A DNA stretch of 64,000 nt, taken from Chiua virens. Lineage: Eukaryota > Basidiomycota > Agaricomycetes > Boletales > Boletaceae. The notes below the pieces were generated by a model. The model did no database searches. It was given only the letters and a program-made list of their open reading frames with translations, and had not been told where the DNA came from. The translations under genes were made by a program, and so were the position numbers. Location: the NCBI GenBank assembly GCA_019787685.1, contig JAHNUO010000001.1:1984001-2048000 (forward strand), in the 5' to 3' direction. Positions 12,179 through 27,543 of this stretch are shown piece after piece (position 1 is the first letter of the stretch; every line of letters begins with the position of its first letter).

Positions 12179-13337
12179 CATGTCCTCTCAGTAAACTTGT
12201 CGCCGCCCGAGTTCCATCTTTCCTCTCCCTTGTCGCGTCTATCCCCGCGAACGCACGCTGCCCTCTCCTAAAGTATGGTCAACAAACTCGCCCGTAAATC
12301 CAACAACGGCACCATTTTGTTCGAACCCTTCATCGTATACCGCATACACCGGCCAATCTACTGTTAATCCTGGTTCGTACTCACTGAACACCGCTCGTCC
12401 GCTCGTCCGGTCTAATCTCGCGTGACGCGTTAGACCCCCTACATTTTTGCGACAATCATCCAGTCTTTCAGCCCAACGCAAATGTCAGCAGAGTATCCCA
12501 ACCTATTCACAATGGCCCGTAGCAAGTTGCATGCCGCTATAGGCGGCAGGGACAACTGCAACCTTCACCGCTGGGTTCTCCTTAAAAATTCAGTGTTTCA
12601 CTCACCATCTCCCTACCGCACCCTCCGCGTTGAGGGATCCACCCGTATGTGTATGTTCTGAAGATGCCGCAGAGGATGAAGATGGCGGTATGTTGGAGGA
12701 GTCGGACTCGTTCATGTTCCCTGATGCCAGCAAGCTAATCCCTCGAGGTGGCGTTGACATCACTGTTTCCGAGGCTGAATGGCTCGATTCCCTCCTTGAA
12801 ACTCTTCGCGAAGGTGAAGAGGACGAGTTTTGCGCAGATTCAGACGTTCGAGTTTCAGACGCCGTTGAAGATGACGATGCGCCTATAAGCCCCTTGACGT
12901 CCCCTATGTCGTCCTCGGACGACCTTGTGAATCAACACCATGGTCCCTCACCTACCGTTGTACCATATCCTATTCCTTATCCACCCTTCCACCCACCACT
13001 CGTTCATCCATATGTACTCGGTCCTATCGTCGAGCCTCCATTGGTGTCTCATGCGCTCTCCCAGTATGAGCTGGATGAGCTGGATGAGCTGTTCGTGCCA
13101 GAAGCAATAGAAGACACATCTGACGACGAGTCTGACACGCCGTCGACACCGTCGCTAGGCCGGTCGTCCGTCCTCTTCTTCGGAACCTCGCTTTCGGGAG
13201 AACGCAGGGAGCAGCGGTCGCAGCTGGACGTATACATTCACACGACAGGATCGGTATATGAACGTTTCGAGCTTGATCCCCTCCCGTTTCCTGATGAAGA
13301 CAACTTGAATTCGTATAATGTCTACGAAGAGTGCTAG
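12179..13337 (+). CDS. Uncharacterised Ser/Pro- and Asp/Glu-rich fungal protein
   Basis: I do not recognise a named family. Pieces that look coding: a Ser/Thr/Pro-rich stretch at about 12285-12415 (ASYTAY-type low complexity, ending SLNTARPLVRSNL), a splice over 12419-12470, then a compact block MARSKLHAAIGG followed by NLHRWVLLKNS at 12510-12600. From about 12660 to 13337 runs an acidic tail with EESDSFMFPDAS, EAEWLDSLLETL and a Pro/Tyr stretch PYPIPYPPFHPPLVHPY. The frame shifts by +1 between the HRWVLLKNS block and the acidic tail; a likely place is 12658-12659, where TTC/TTT (Phe) may be written as TTCT. The first exon (ATG at 12179 followed at once by a donor at 12190) is a guess. No membrane segment or signal peptide is visible. 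Confidence 0.55.
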
Positions 13338-13695
13338 CTAGTGGTGTTATGTCTATGGTATAATTTACATTGGTCAGTATAGCTGCTTGTTGATATGCTA
13401 GTTCGTTTTGTATCCTAGAATTTTCATTGGGGCGTATTGTCCACGTATAGATTGCTTGCGCGGCCAGGGACGAGGAATTGCGATGAAGGGGTGCGGGTGA
13501 CGTACTGTAGGGCGAGATTGTTAAACGCGGTTGGAAACGGCTTTGACGTGAGAATCGGAAGACATTCCACAAAGGGAACTGGCAACGTGGGATCAAGAAA
13601 AGACACGCTTCCATTGCAAATCAACCTACCTAGTCCCATCAGAAACGGACATTCCCTTTCTAGCTTGGTTACCGCATTGCTGTATGTACCCAATG

Positions 13696-14475
13696 TCAGC
13701 CCCAGATCCACTTCGACCACTGCTCCACGTACTTGTCCACGTAGTCCTGGAACCGGTTCGCAATAAATATCACATTGCACAGGCTGTTAGACGTAAAGTT
13801 CGCTCGAAGCACCCCCTCATACAGCTTCAAGTCACAGTGCGGCATGTACAACATCGTGGGACACCCCACCGAATACTCCGCACCCTATGAAACCCTGCTA
13901 TCAGTTTCAAATTGCGACCGTGATGGAATTCGCTTGCCTGGACATGGTCAAGACACCGTATTCCCAAGGCCTGGAACAATTCCCCGTCTGCCTCCGTGAA
14001 CACAGGATCATACATACAAACATCACCCGGGTCCTATAACATGAAGGCTCTTCAGGCGACTGCCCTCGAATACTCGGGGCTGCTAGATCCACGCACGATA
14101 TCCGAAGCGGCACATAAGTTGATGAGCAGGGCGAGTTGCGCCCGGGCGTCCCGTGACAAAGACGGGCTTCCCAATCCAAGACAAAGCACTTTCCGCGGTT
14201 TCAGCCGCGCGCCAGAGAGTGCCTTTTCCAACAAGTCTTTTTGTTCAGAGGGGAAAAACTCAGATGCGCTGCGGACTCTATAGTTGTCAATACGTACCTA
14301 TGCAGCCTGTTGACCAGCTGGCGTCTGCCTCGAGCTCTTCTTTTACGCGTGTCAGAAGATCTGTTGGCGTTGTGTTGGCGTTCCCCTTGCGTTTTCCTTT
14401 TCGCTTCTTGCGCGGATTGACTCGAGTAAATGAGTCATAGATGAAACTGTTTGGTGAATTTGGTGGACCCTGCAT
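13696..14475 (-). CDS. SRR1-like domain protein
   Basis: SRR1 family (plant SRR1 in clock/phytochrome signalling, yeast Ber1, animal SRRD); biochemical activity is not settled. Proposed exons 14475-14315, 14268-14097, 14033-13938 and 13884-13696 sum to 618 nt, giving 205 residues. A basic N-terminus (NPRKKRKGKRKGN) leads to VLCLGLGSPSLSRDARAQLA, then VCMYDPVFTEADGELFQALG and PTMLYMPHCDLKLYEGVL, the core SRR1 blocks in the normal order, ending QDYVDKYVEQWSKW. The third intron (13885-13937) is GC-AG. The first splice is uncertain: a stronger-looking donor at 14296 would give an intron of about 20 nt, so I prefer the 46 nt version. Lies in the same direction as, and downstream of, MCTS1. Confidence 0.78.
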
Positions 14476-14828
14476 GAGCACGTTGAACACGACCACGGTC
14501 CACGCGGATCAAGAAAAGCTGTAGAGATCGAGAAACTGAGCTATCCAACGCGAAAAGGGAACATGTCTCTTACGCGCTCAATGTCCGTCTTGCTGTAGAC
14601 ACCGCTCCAAAGCGTCAAGCTTGAGTTGACACCCCACCGAGATGGTTTTGAACGGAAATGTTCCGAACCAGTAAAACAACGGCATGTATTATTACTTACA
14701 ATTCACCCGGATCATCATTCTGCGCGGATAGCGGCCCCGCCCCAAGAATGGCATCGGCGCGCAGTCGGCATCCATGAACAAGGTTACGGACTCTACATGC
14801 ACGTTCGAACCCATTTACGCTAACACGT

Positions 14829-15555
14829 TCACAGTGTCTGAACCTCCCATAAGTCGTCCCCCAAATATGTCGCGATCTCGACACCTATCCCCTTATTCAT
14901 GTTGCGCATCTCTTCGGTGCTCAACTTGGTTATCCCCACGGCGACGGCGTGTTGTTTCCCTTCCGCGTGAACGGCGACGAGTGCGTTGGCAGGGATTTCG
15001 TCCTCGGCTGGGGGGAGATAACCGCCTGTGGACGTGAGACCAGGACACATCATGTGCGCTCCTGCCAGCAAAAAACGTATTGCCCCGCGATCTATACCGA
15101 CTTTGGGCAGCAGAAACGGATCTAGGCAGGGGTCATGTCGTGAATTCTGGGACACTAGATCAAATAAGGCGCGGGGCTTACACTTGTGGAGTAAGCGGAG
15201 AGTGGGGTAAAAGGGTTCATCAAAATGCTGGAAGAACAGCGGTTCATCGTGGACGGTATATATCGAGATGTGCTCTCTGCTGTCTCGTCGGGTGAGTTTC
15301 ATGATAAGGCATCGGGCAGACTTGCGGAGGATACGGACCACTTGACATGAGTCAATGACTCTTTCTTTGGCCATATCTGTTCGAGAGTTTCGGGTTGTAA
15401 TTTCCATTGCGCAAGCACCGCAGCCCGGATCGACCGTTGTACGGAAGATTTGGGTGGTGTCTGGCTTACGATGTCGGTCGATGTCGAGAACCTTCGAGTC
15501 CAATCAGCCGTTTGTTCTGAATCTCAGGGAGTCGGGAAAGCTACTTTTTGAACAT
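14829..15555 (-). CDS. TMA20: MCTS1/Tma20 translation factor (PUA domain)
   Basis: Ribosome-recycling and re-initiation factor that pairs with DENR/Tma22 on the 40S subunit. Four exons, 15555-15545, 15491-15339, 15279-15182 and 15121-14829, sum to 555 nt for 184 residues, the family length. The first coding exon is only 11 nt (MFKK plus part of a codon). N-terminal domain includes VQRSIRAAVL; the second exon leads into EHISIYTVHDEPLFFQHFDE, then the PUA domain with VGIDRGAIRFLLAGA, MMCPGLTSTGG, GITKLSTEEM and GDDLWEVQTL at the extreme C-terminus. All joins keep phase. Nothing is missing compared with the human protein. Confidence 0.95.
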
Positions 15556-15844
15556 GGTGGTGATCGATAAGAGTGCTTCGTACTATCTTATCAGGATATC
15601 CAATACAGCCTCGAGTTAGCTTCACCGGATGTTCTACATTAGTTTGATACTTTCCACGGCCTATACTAATACATTAAATGTGAAGCTGCGAGACGTCGAT
15701 AGCGAGTGAGCTGTTGAGAAAGTTGATAAAATGAAGATAGTTCAGGGTTCGAAGTAAAATGAGGGAAAGCATGCTTTTCGTGCCAAACCAAAGGAGGGCG
15801 AGAGATGAGGGAAAAAACGGTGATCATGATGCACAGAACATTTT

Positions 15845-18800
15845 CTATGAAATATCCTCGTCCTTGTCTTCTAATTGAGATGGCTTCAACAAACCGGGCA
15901 CACGCATTGCGAGTTCTCGTTCAGCTTGGGCCTTCATCAGAGCCTCAGTTTCCTTCTCCTCAAGGAATAATTCAGCATTGTCGCCGGAAGAGAATTCTTT
16001 GAGCTGGATAAGGAAGTCCCGCAATGCAAGCTTGAATCGGTTGATGTCGCTGTGGAATTCCCCTAGTCCAGTAACAAATACTTGGACTTGAGTACTGGAT
16101 TGCAATATCGTCAGCGGAGAAACGTCACTGCAGAAACAAGACTTACTTGTGCACGTGAGGGAATGCCGTCTTGAGCAGATTCGCACAATATTCCTTGAGG
16201 AACACCGAGTTGGACATGTTCGGATCAGCTACCTGGGCCGCATTGAACAACGGAGACTGGATTTGGTTCGTCTCGACAAGCTGGAATAACCGTGCAAGGA
16301 GGATACTCTGGAGTTTGAAACCACTCTTGTGATCCGCATCTGTAAGAACGAAGAAGATATCTTGCAGGATGCTCAGGAAGTATTGTTGGAAGAAGGCGTT
16401 GCTAACAGCCGGTTCTGCGCTTGCGAAGTTGTTGACTACCTCGAGACACACTAGGCAGCTTCAACATTCTGGAACACAAGGAAAACAACATTGACGTACG
16501 ATTGAGACCCGTGTCAGCGATATCCCGCATGGTATGCTTGATAGCCCAGATAATACTATCCATGAACAACTTGAATTGTGTCGGTGGTATACCAAGAAGG
16601 GCTGTAACAAGACTTTGAAGGCAGCGCGAACGTACAAACACTACGACACCTACCAGGGAAGCAATTGAGATTGATGGCTCTTAGCAACTTAAAGAAGCCA
16701 ACACGGTGCTCCGGAAACTCGGCAAAGTCTTGATTGATCATATTGAGCGTGGGCTCGAATACAGCGTCGAGGATAGCGGGGACTTGAGGTGTAAGCAGAT
16801 GCTGAAGTCGCCAGAATACTCAGCAATCCGCACTTTGGTCATAGTGAGTAACTTACGCCAAGACGACCTGTGATTGTCGCCATCACGTTCAGCACTTCAG
16901 CGTCCCGCGCAGTGGGTACATTGCGGCTGTAGTCCCCAAGGATGGCGTCTAGGAGTGGGGGCATAAAGTTGGCATTAACAGAATCCAAGTCTTCTGCCTT
17001 CTTGATGTATGTCTCCATCAACTTTAGGATTTCCTTCTTTACCGTCCGCAATTGTCGAATCTTTGGCGTTTTCGTCGCAATTACTCCTGAACCAAGGTAT
17101 GAACAGGGTTCACATAGGTGTGATGATGGTCCTGACCTTCTCGCGCGACGGTTTCACTAATGATACCGCTCACGGCCTTGTAGAGACCAAGCATATCCAA
17201 AAATATGCGGCCAATTTGGGGCAAATAGAAGCTACCGATGGACGTGCATGCAGAGACGTTGGTTTTCAATACATTCGAGAGAATTTTGATGTTATCAAGG
17301 TTGCTCAACACGTCGATATTCTGTGCGGCTTGTGCCATTAGAGAGTCCCACTTGAAGACAGGGATCAGTTGTCATAGACGAGGCATCAAGGAGGTACTTA
17401 CAGCATTGTTAGGCAACTCCATCAGTTTTGCGATCAGTTTCTCTTGTTGAGGTTTGTTCGGCTGTGCAGATATCATATACCCAACTGCTTCGTAGAATGT
17501 GTGCACCTTCCAAGAAAATGTGTCAGCTCACGAGGCGGGGGGCTGAAGGACATTGACACATACTTGCTGAGGTGATAAATCAACCGTGATCCTGTGCAGC
17601 AGCCGCAAAATTTCGTCGACAAACGGTTCTTGTTCCCCAGATTGCTGCATAACGAAATGTCGACGGCACTTCTGAGCAATCTTGATAAAAGTATCACAGG
17701 CCATGTCCTGGACACCTGCAAGTCAATCACCCAAAGTTAGCTAAAAAACAAAGGTGATTCACGTTTGGTACTTACCTTCGTGTGTTTCGTGCATAAATTC
17801 GAATAGTTTATTGACAACGGTCTTTAAGAACTTCCAGTGTGCCTTAAGGAAGCGCGGATATTGCCCGACGATATACATAATGTCTGAGGCGACGACAGCT
17901 TTGTTGTCCTTCCCTCGCTTGATCTCGCATAATCCAAGCAAGTCCTTGATCACAGTTACGAGGAATCGCTTCTCAGTCTCCTCATCTAGAAAATAGGTTC
18001 ATTGATGCTAAGTGAGACCAATGCAGACGAATTGCAACTCACTCATAGCTCCAGATATACTACCAATCGCCCAACAAAGCGTGTTGAGGTTTTGCCAACT
18101 CCATTCGGCGCCGTCGACTTGCTTGGCCAACTTTTCCGTCAGGATGTTTTCTGTGTCAACAACGTCTAGATGGGTGAGATACACCAGCAGCTCTCGCATC
18201 TGCTTGTAGAGGACGATGGTGTCAGACTCTTTCATGAATTCTCGTACAATTTCGCCTTCATCATTTTCTACGATGAGAACCTGAGGTCCTGTTAGCAGAG
18301 TATATGAGAAAAAGAAGCCACCTACCTCTTCCGGCTTGACCATTCGCTCGATGACGACAAGACGAAGGTTGCTCAAAACATCACTGTAAATGTTCTTTCG
18401 CAATGACATCCCGTTAAGCATGTTACCAGTTCCGTTTCCAAGACTCAGGCCCATGAGTAAACCGCTGTCGCCAATGGGCAGTGCCTGAATCTCGTCGTAG
18501 AGTTCAGCCACAAGCTTTGACCAGTACTCGAGCGTGATCTTGAATATTTCACGCTCATCGACTTGCGATACTTTGACCATGTACAAGTGGGCATTGAGGA
18601 GAACATCACGATTTGCCTCGGTTTCGACGGCGCGAAGATGGTTGGACAGGAAATTACTCAAGAATAGTGCGAGGTTGAGAACGAGCTCTTGACCAGAGTC
18701 AGATGCGGATGCATAGGCGGCAGCAATGTTGGTTGAAGGGGGGATCATGCGGTTTATGGATGTCATGACCATGGCGAACAATATCACGAATTTGGGATCG

Positions 18801-19918
18801 TATTCCGGCCCCACATTGAGGCCAGCAATCTCAGCAAGGCACTTCAGAGTGACATTACGGAATTCCGGTGCTTCGAGGAACTACAAGGTATCAGTATCAG
18901 TATAGACGAGGAGGTGAAGGAGTACCCACACGATTGAGTAGAAGATCGATGATGGTGGTCTCGAAGATATAACCTAGAGGTATCCAGTTCAGGAATCTCA
19001 GAAGCGTCTCCAGAGTGGCCTTGATCAAACTCGTTTTTTGAGCCTCCTCAAGGACTTCGGAGCAGAGCTTAAAGATCTCGCTAAACTCGCCACACATTTG
19101 ATTTTTAAGATTCTTGATCTTCGTCTGGGTCATTTGTTCTGCGGAATAATCGAAGACTTCCTCGGAAAGGAGGCGTAGGATGACCATGTTGTTTTCACAT
19201 AGTGATAAGTTGGTTTTGGAAGACTCGACGAGTTCGGTTATAAAGGAAGGCCAGTTATGGGGCCACTCTTGTTTCAGAATCTGCGGACGGCAGTTATGAG
19301 CGAGGGTATATTACGAGAAAGAATCTCACCTGGACCAGAGCGAGATTGAGTTTATTGACAAACGTCTTCTCCTTCCGCATGGTGACCTCGTCCGAAGCAA
19401 CCTTGACGGTTATGCCGACGACGAAGTTCCTGATACCTAAACACGGTGTTAGCGTCACGTCAAACGAGGGGGAGATGCCAGCTACCTTGTCGCTGACCAT
19501 CCGGTAGAGTTTTCCAGCGCGTGGTGATGAGTTTCTCGAGTATCTGGAGACCGATGTACTGTATGGAAGCAAGGCAATGAGATGAGTACTGTACAGATGG
19601 ATAGTGGATCAGTGAAAACCTTGGATTGTTGGAAGGACGATCTCTCCATTATCTCTGGAACTCTCGTCCATGCATCCGGATGTTCCTCCAGCTGAGTGAG
19701 AACTTGCTGGGCCATTTGTTGCTGAAAAGAGGTTAGAGCGACAAAGATGGGAGTGAGAGGAATGATTTCAGACCTCCTGGCCGCGACCGGTGTAGAAGGC
19801 CATCGCGACCTTGTCCAAGAGGGCGACATCGAACTCCTTGGAGAAGTCAAGTAGACTCTGGTGATGGAGCATGAACCATGGCGATTCGAAGAGAAAAGTA
19901 GCGCATACATACCTCCAT
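15845..19918 (-). CDS. XPO1: Exportin-1 (CRM1) nuclear export receptor
   Basis: Karyopherin that exports leucine-rich NES cargo with Ran-GTP. About 20 exons on the minus strand; the first coding exon is 6 nt (ATG GAG, 19918-19913), the second starts at 19857 with [21 protein letters not shown] repeats follow without a break in frame. Landmarks: [19 protein letters not shown], the NES groove [85 protein letters not shown] and the C-terminal acidic tail. The groove cysteine equivalent to human Cys528 is present (TGC at 17929-17927). An intron near 18290 is a multiple of three and could be misread as coding. Divergent from an unknown gene starting at 20316. Confidence 0.96.
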
Positions 19919-20180
19919 TTGTGACGTGGATATGGCCGTGAATCAAGACTAGGGATAGCAGATGATACCGACAGCGGCGAGAAAAAGAAAGTAAAGATCG
20001 TGGACGACGACGACGACGCCGCCGGTGGGCAGAGGGTCCATCTAATCGTATTACGTAATACATATCGCACGTTCAAGTCTATTGTGCTCGCCACCCACAA
20101 CGCGCCCGTCCACACTGCGTGAGCATGCAAAATTCAGCTCGGATCGCGCAAAATCTCTGGCGCGTATATCCACGTATACA

Positions 20181-20195
20181 ACGCGTCTTGACGTC
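20181..20195. promoter_or_regulatory. ACGCGT plus TGACGTC sites in the XPO1 divergent promoter
   Basis: In the 397 bp between the XPO1 and 20316 start codons, an ACGCGT box (20181-20186) sits 3 bp from TGACGTC (20189-20195), a near-complete CRE/ATF palindrome. Both are recognised transcription-factor cores in fungi. Which gene, if either, responds cannot be told from sequence. Confidence 0.3.
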
Positions 20196-20315
20196 GTGTA
20201 ACACGATGACGAGCGACCTTGATCGATGAGCCTTCACACCGACTTTGAGCTCCGCGAATATCGTTAATCAACCCCTAGAAGTATTCGAGCCATCTTCGTT
20301 CCGACTTTCACCACC

Positions 20316-21141
20316 ATGCCGGATCACGAACACGAATCGGACAGTCCTGTCTCCCAGTTCTCCTTCGACGACGACGAGATCGTGTGGAGCCACGGCTCCC
20401 TCAGCGACACCGATTTCATTGTCCTGCATCATCCTCTTTTCGACGCCCACTCCATTCCTTCCAACCTCTCAGACTCTACAGGACACACAGGCACAGACGG
20501 TGACCTTTCTTCGGCTCTCGACAAACTCTCACTGTGCGATCCAAAGTCTCTCGTAGACACTCCGTCCTCTACCAGTTCAGAGTCAGACAGTGATTGCGTT
20601 CTCTCGAAGAAGCGGACGCGTGCTGATAAACGAAGGAGGAGAAGGGCTGCTAGGAAGTCCAAACGTGAAGCTAAATCTTCCGATGTCAGTCCTGCAAGTT
20701 CCGAGTACCATAGTGGTGCTAGTACCCCCACTGCATCCTATGATAATGCCGCCGCTTTCATATCTCGGTATGTCTTTCACCCTGGACTATTCTCAGGATA
20801 ATCAAGGTCGTTCTTTAGCTTTATCGCGTCTCCAGTGACGGGAAATGATGCGGAACTTGATTTACTACGTGCGCTCATAATCGAGCTTGGACTTCGGTCC
20901 CCAAACGCTTCCTGATCTCCCTTCCACGCTCACTTCCGCCCGAAAGTTGCTCAAGGCAGAAGTTCACGTCAACATCAAAGAATATGTTGCAACGCGTCAC
21001 AAAGGCCAATCAGCTCTCACCGCGATCCTGAAACCCAGCAAGAGCGCGCTTCGTAAAGACATTAGAAAGGGAAATAAGGCTTCATTGCAATGGGTCAAGC
21101 AACAAGGCCTGCAAGTGCTGCTCGTCACTTGCTTCAGATGA
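20316..21141 (+). CDS. Uncharacterised basic/acidic fungal protein, one frame break
   Basis: No named domain recognised. Exon 1 (20316-20767) encodes an acidic Ser-rich N-terminus (DDDEIVWSHGSLSDTDF) followed by a lysine/arginine stretch (KKRTRADKRRRRRAARKSKR) that could be a nuclear localisation signal. A 39 nt intron (20768-20806) leads to exon 2 with a helical block DLLRALIIELGLRS. The frame then breaks once at 20912-20913 (TCC/TCT Ser written as TCCT, making an in-frame TGA) and continues with SARKLLKAEVHVNIKEYVAT and a Lys-rich C-terminus ending VKQQGLQVLLVTCFR. Both sides look coding. It is divergent from XPO1. Prediction: a nuclear protein of unknown role. Confidence 0.6.
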
Positions 21142-21397
21142 TTCATAGTCCACTTTTTCGCTATTAACTTCAAGTTGACCTTTACTTACCTCGTGCACAA
21201 GAATTTTGTAACACCAAAGCTAGTGATAACTGTAATATATTGTAATACGAAAGGTAGTGTGGAACACACTCCAAGGTATAATGCCAACAGACATGACAGC
21301 AACAGTTACAAATCCGGATCCACGTACAAGTTCAAGGAGCTCGCTCCAGGGCAGGTGTGGAAGAAAATGAAGTAGAAATACCCTCCATCGATAAATA

Positions 21398-22400
21398 TTA
21401 ATTTTTCTCCATTGCAGATAATACCGCACCAATGTTAACCAATATATTATTGATGACAAGGATGTTCTCGGGATTGCTCGCGTTGGGCTTAGATACCGGT
21501 CCACCGGTTGGGACGGCCAAGCCACTGAGCGCACCAGTGCTCAGGTTGTTCGACAAAGTGGAGTTAGCAGTATATGAAGTGGTCGGGACAGATGAAGTGG
21601 TCGGGACAGATGAGGTGGATGTAGTGGAGGATGTCGGAGGGGTATATACTGGCGTACTCGACGTCAGCGGGAGGGGTATAGACAGGTACGCTGGAGGTCG
21701 CGGGGGGAGTATAGTCTGGAGTAGAGGTTGCAGCTGGCGGCTCCCAAGTGGTGGTAGGAGAGGTCGAAGTGGTCTGCTGTCCACCTCCACCTCCGCCGCT
21801 TCCGCCGTTGAACCACCATGTACCGTAGATCACACCTTCAGCTTTCGGAGGCAAAGAAGTCGAATAGACCGCGGGAAAAGTCCAGGCCAGCGTAAGGGCA
21901 TCCCATGCACTAGCCACAAAGAAAGTAAATAAACATTTATGGCATGTTGGATGTGAACGAACCTCATCCGTGATCTGAGCCGTAGCAGTTTTTCCTCCAT
22001 ACTGAATGGTAATCATTTGGAAACACAAAGGACCCGGGTATCCGCTACCATATTGGTCAACGTTGAGTGCCACAATCTGGGATATGCTAAATCAGCTACT
22101 GTGATACCAGTGAATAGAGGGGGACTCACAAAGTCGCTGGGGACGTTGGTTATGCCACAGGCACCTCTTTAGGTACGGATATGGATGAGTATCCGGCCTC
22201 CCGCTAAAAAAAGATAAGACAACTCACAGCCCAACATCATAAAAGGTGAATCGTGCATTAGTGAAAGATTGACGCTTATTGAGATCAACGTCGCCTCGGG
22301 CGCGGAGAGCTACTTCTTGATGCCGCCTGGTCCAATGGGCTGAAACGAGTGGGAGTATGAGGGCGAGAAAGGCCCAAACGATTGAGAGCCTATAAATCAT
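21398..22400 (-). CDS. Secreted RlpA-like double-psi beta-barrel protein, copy 1 (two frame breaks)
   Basis: Secreted protein of the fungal RlpA-like/DPBB group, related to the first domain of expansins and to barwin; several act on or at cell walls, but catalysis is unproven. Signal peptide at the start (LSIVWAFLALILPLVSA), then a basic propeptide with KRQS. Barrel blocks: ARFTFYDVGLGACG, VPSDFIVALN, CFQMITIQYGGKTATAQITD, CMGCPYAGLDFSRGLFDFF. After GTWWFNGG comes a Gly run and a Ser/Thr/Pro tail with repeats of the type PPATSSxPVYTPP. Two single-base breaks: 21841-21840 (AGC/AGT Ser written AGCT, giving TGA) and 21666-21665 (GCT/GCG Ala written GCTG). Both vanish when the pair is read as one base. 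Lies in tandem with copy 2. Confidence 0.85.
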
Positions 22401-22874
22401 GTCCGACAGGGCTATTCTTGTGTCGTGAAACGAGCGGGATAAGTATGGCCGGTGTCCACAGCCTACAGAGGGGTATAAGCTGGCGTCGCTGATGTATGTA
22501 CAAGTTGAAGGGAAGGTGATCGACACCCGTTGCCAGACGACGCTCGCAGTCCATAGCACTGCCACAATTCGGGCCTGGTCACATTGCGAAAGAAACCTAA
22601 ATATAAATTCAAGCGAGGGATAACAAGGAACACATTATGGCACATATAACACCAGGTAATGGCAAGTAATGTGAAGGGTAAATTTCCATCCTGAGAATCC
22701 TAGCAAGAACAGAGCTACTAGAATAATATGGGTATAGCTCAAACTAAACGACCGGGTCCGTTAGCACTCGTAAGGTACTGTCCATCTATGGTATGAAGAA
22801 CGCATCATACTTTTATTTGAACCACGGTGTTTCGCAACAGCGGATGGTGAGAAATAAAGAACCTGCTCTGTCGC

Positions 22875-23822
22875 TCACTGAGAGTTGCAAGCACCGAGGA
22901 ATTGACCAATATACACAAGGGCCAAGTTCACGTCGTAAAGGGCGGACGTATCACTAGCCCCCCCAGAAACTGGTCCAGCAGACACCGCGACGGCATTCGT
23001 GGTGGTCTGGGTAGGGGCTGAACTTGAAGAGTTGTTGGATTTGACAGTAGTGGAGCTCGAACTCGCAGAACTGGTGGGCAAAACTGAGGTGGTAGTCGTC
23101 GGGGGTGGCTGCGAAGTGCTCGATGGGGTCGGGAGCAAAGTGGTGACGGGTATATTCACACTGGTAGGAGACGGGGACGGGGAGGGAGAAGGTGACGGTG
23201 ACGGAGCAGCACCTCCAGAACCGAAGTTCCATGATCCGGTGAGGACACCGGCGGAGATATCAGCAAAGAATTCAAAAAGGCCTTGTGACAAATCGAGACC
23301 ACCGTACGGGCAACCTGGGCACTGATTTTGTTGTGATATTTAGCATGTGAGAGGCGCGTGGTGGATGAATGAGGACACACCCTGTCCATGATTTGAGCTT
23401 GTGCAGTTTTTCCGTTGGCAGTGATGCTGATCATCTGGAAACAATAATTGCCCGAGTCATATTGCTGAGCGATGGGTTAGCCGTGTCCTTGCATCCATAG
23501 AATGAAAGGCTTACAGCTGAGTCTAGTGCTACGATCTAAGAACCGATGAGAGTGAGCAGTGGCATTAGAACCAATAAGGAAGTGCGCGCACAAAATCACT
23601 CGGCTGGTTTGTTTGGCCGCAAGCACCAAGACCGACGGCGTAGTAGGTAAGACGGACGCTGTCAAAACGCTTGTAGAGTTGAACGTCGCCGGGATCACGA
23701 CGACCAAGGTCATCTTGTCGGTGTACATGGTGCCGCCTGACCTGGTGTGCATGGGAAAGAGAGGGAGTGACGAATGAGATGGCAACGGAGAGGGCCAACA
23801 CGAGGTTAGAGAAAAGCCGCAT
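22875..23822 (-). CDS. Secreted RlpA-like double-psi beta-barrel protein, copy 2
   Basis: Paralogue of the gene at 21398-22400, intact. Signal peptide (NLVLALSVAISFVTPSLSHA), a His/Arg-rich propeptide, then the barrel: VRLTYYAVGLGACGQTN, IVALDSAQYDSGNYCFQMIS, GKTAQAQIMDRCPGCPYGG, LDLSQGLFEFFADISAGV. The tail is a Pro-Ser repeat (APSPSPSPSPSPSP) followed by Ser/Thr-rich sequence likely to be O-glycosylated, ending SALYDVNLALVYIGQFLGAC. The last hydrophobic segment is too mixed for a clear GPI signal. Introns interrupt the barrel near 23600, 23490 and 23350. The two copies share barrel sequence and intron layout but have unrelated tails, suggesting duplication then tail turnover. Confidence 0.87.
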
Positions 23823-24107
23823 GATAGTAAGGAGTGACTGGGCGGGGACTGGCAAGAAAGTAGACACAAGAAAGGTGGGAGTGTGTTGAGAAGGCGAGTG
23901 GGTGATTCACTTTCTCCTGGGGAACGCCCATCATTTTTGTTCCTTACTTAAGCACCAAGTAGCCGAGGGTCTAGAAGTACTTTGACATAAAAAACAAGCC
24001 ATTTGCGTCCCACAGGAACTGTTTCATTCTCATCACAAGGCTTTGGCGAGACAGACAATATAATTCTGTCTAGGGCATCAGTCTTATCCCACCCCTACGT
24101 CTCCACG

Positions 24108-27543
<3,436 letters not shown>

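Noticed and set aside
20316..21141. Ornithine decarboxylase antizyme with programmed +1 frameshift (TCC TGA T)
   Set aside because: The downstream part lacks the antizyme fold and the first reading frame is too long. The same kind of extra C/T pair appears in unrelated genes.
22999..23325. Plus-strand open frame rich in Val/Glu/Gly
   Set aside because: It is the complement of the Ser/Pro/Thr-rich tail of RlpA-like copy 2; low-complexity shadow.
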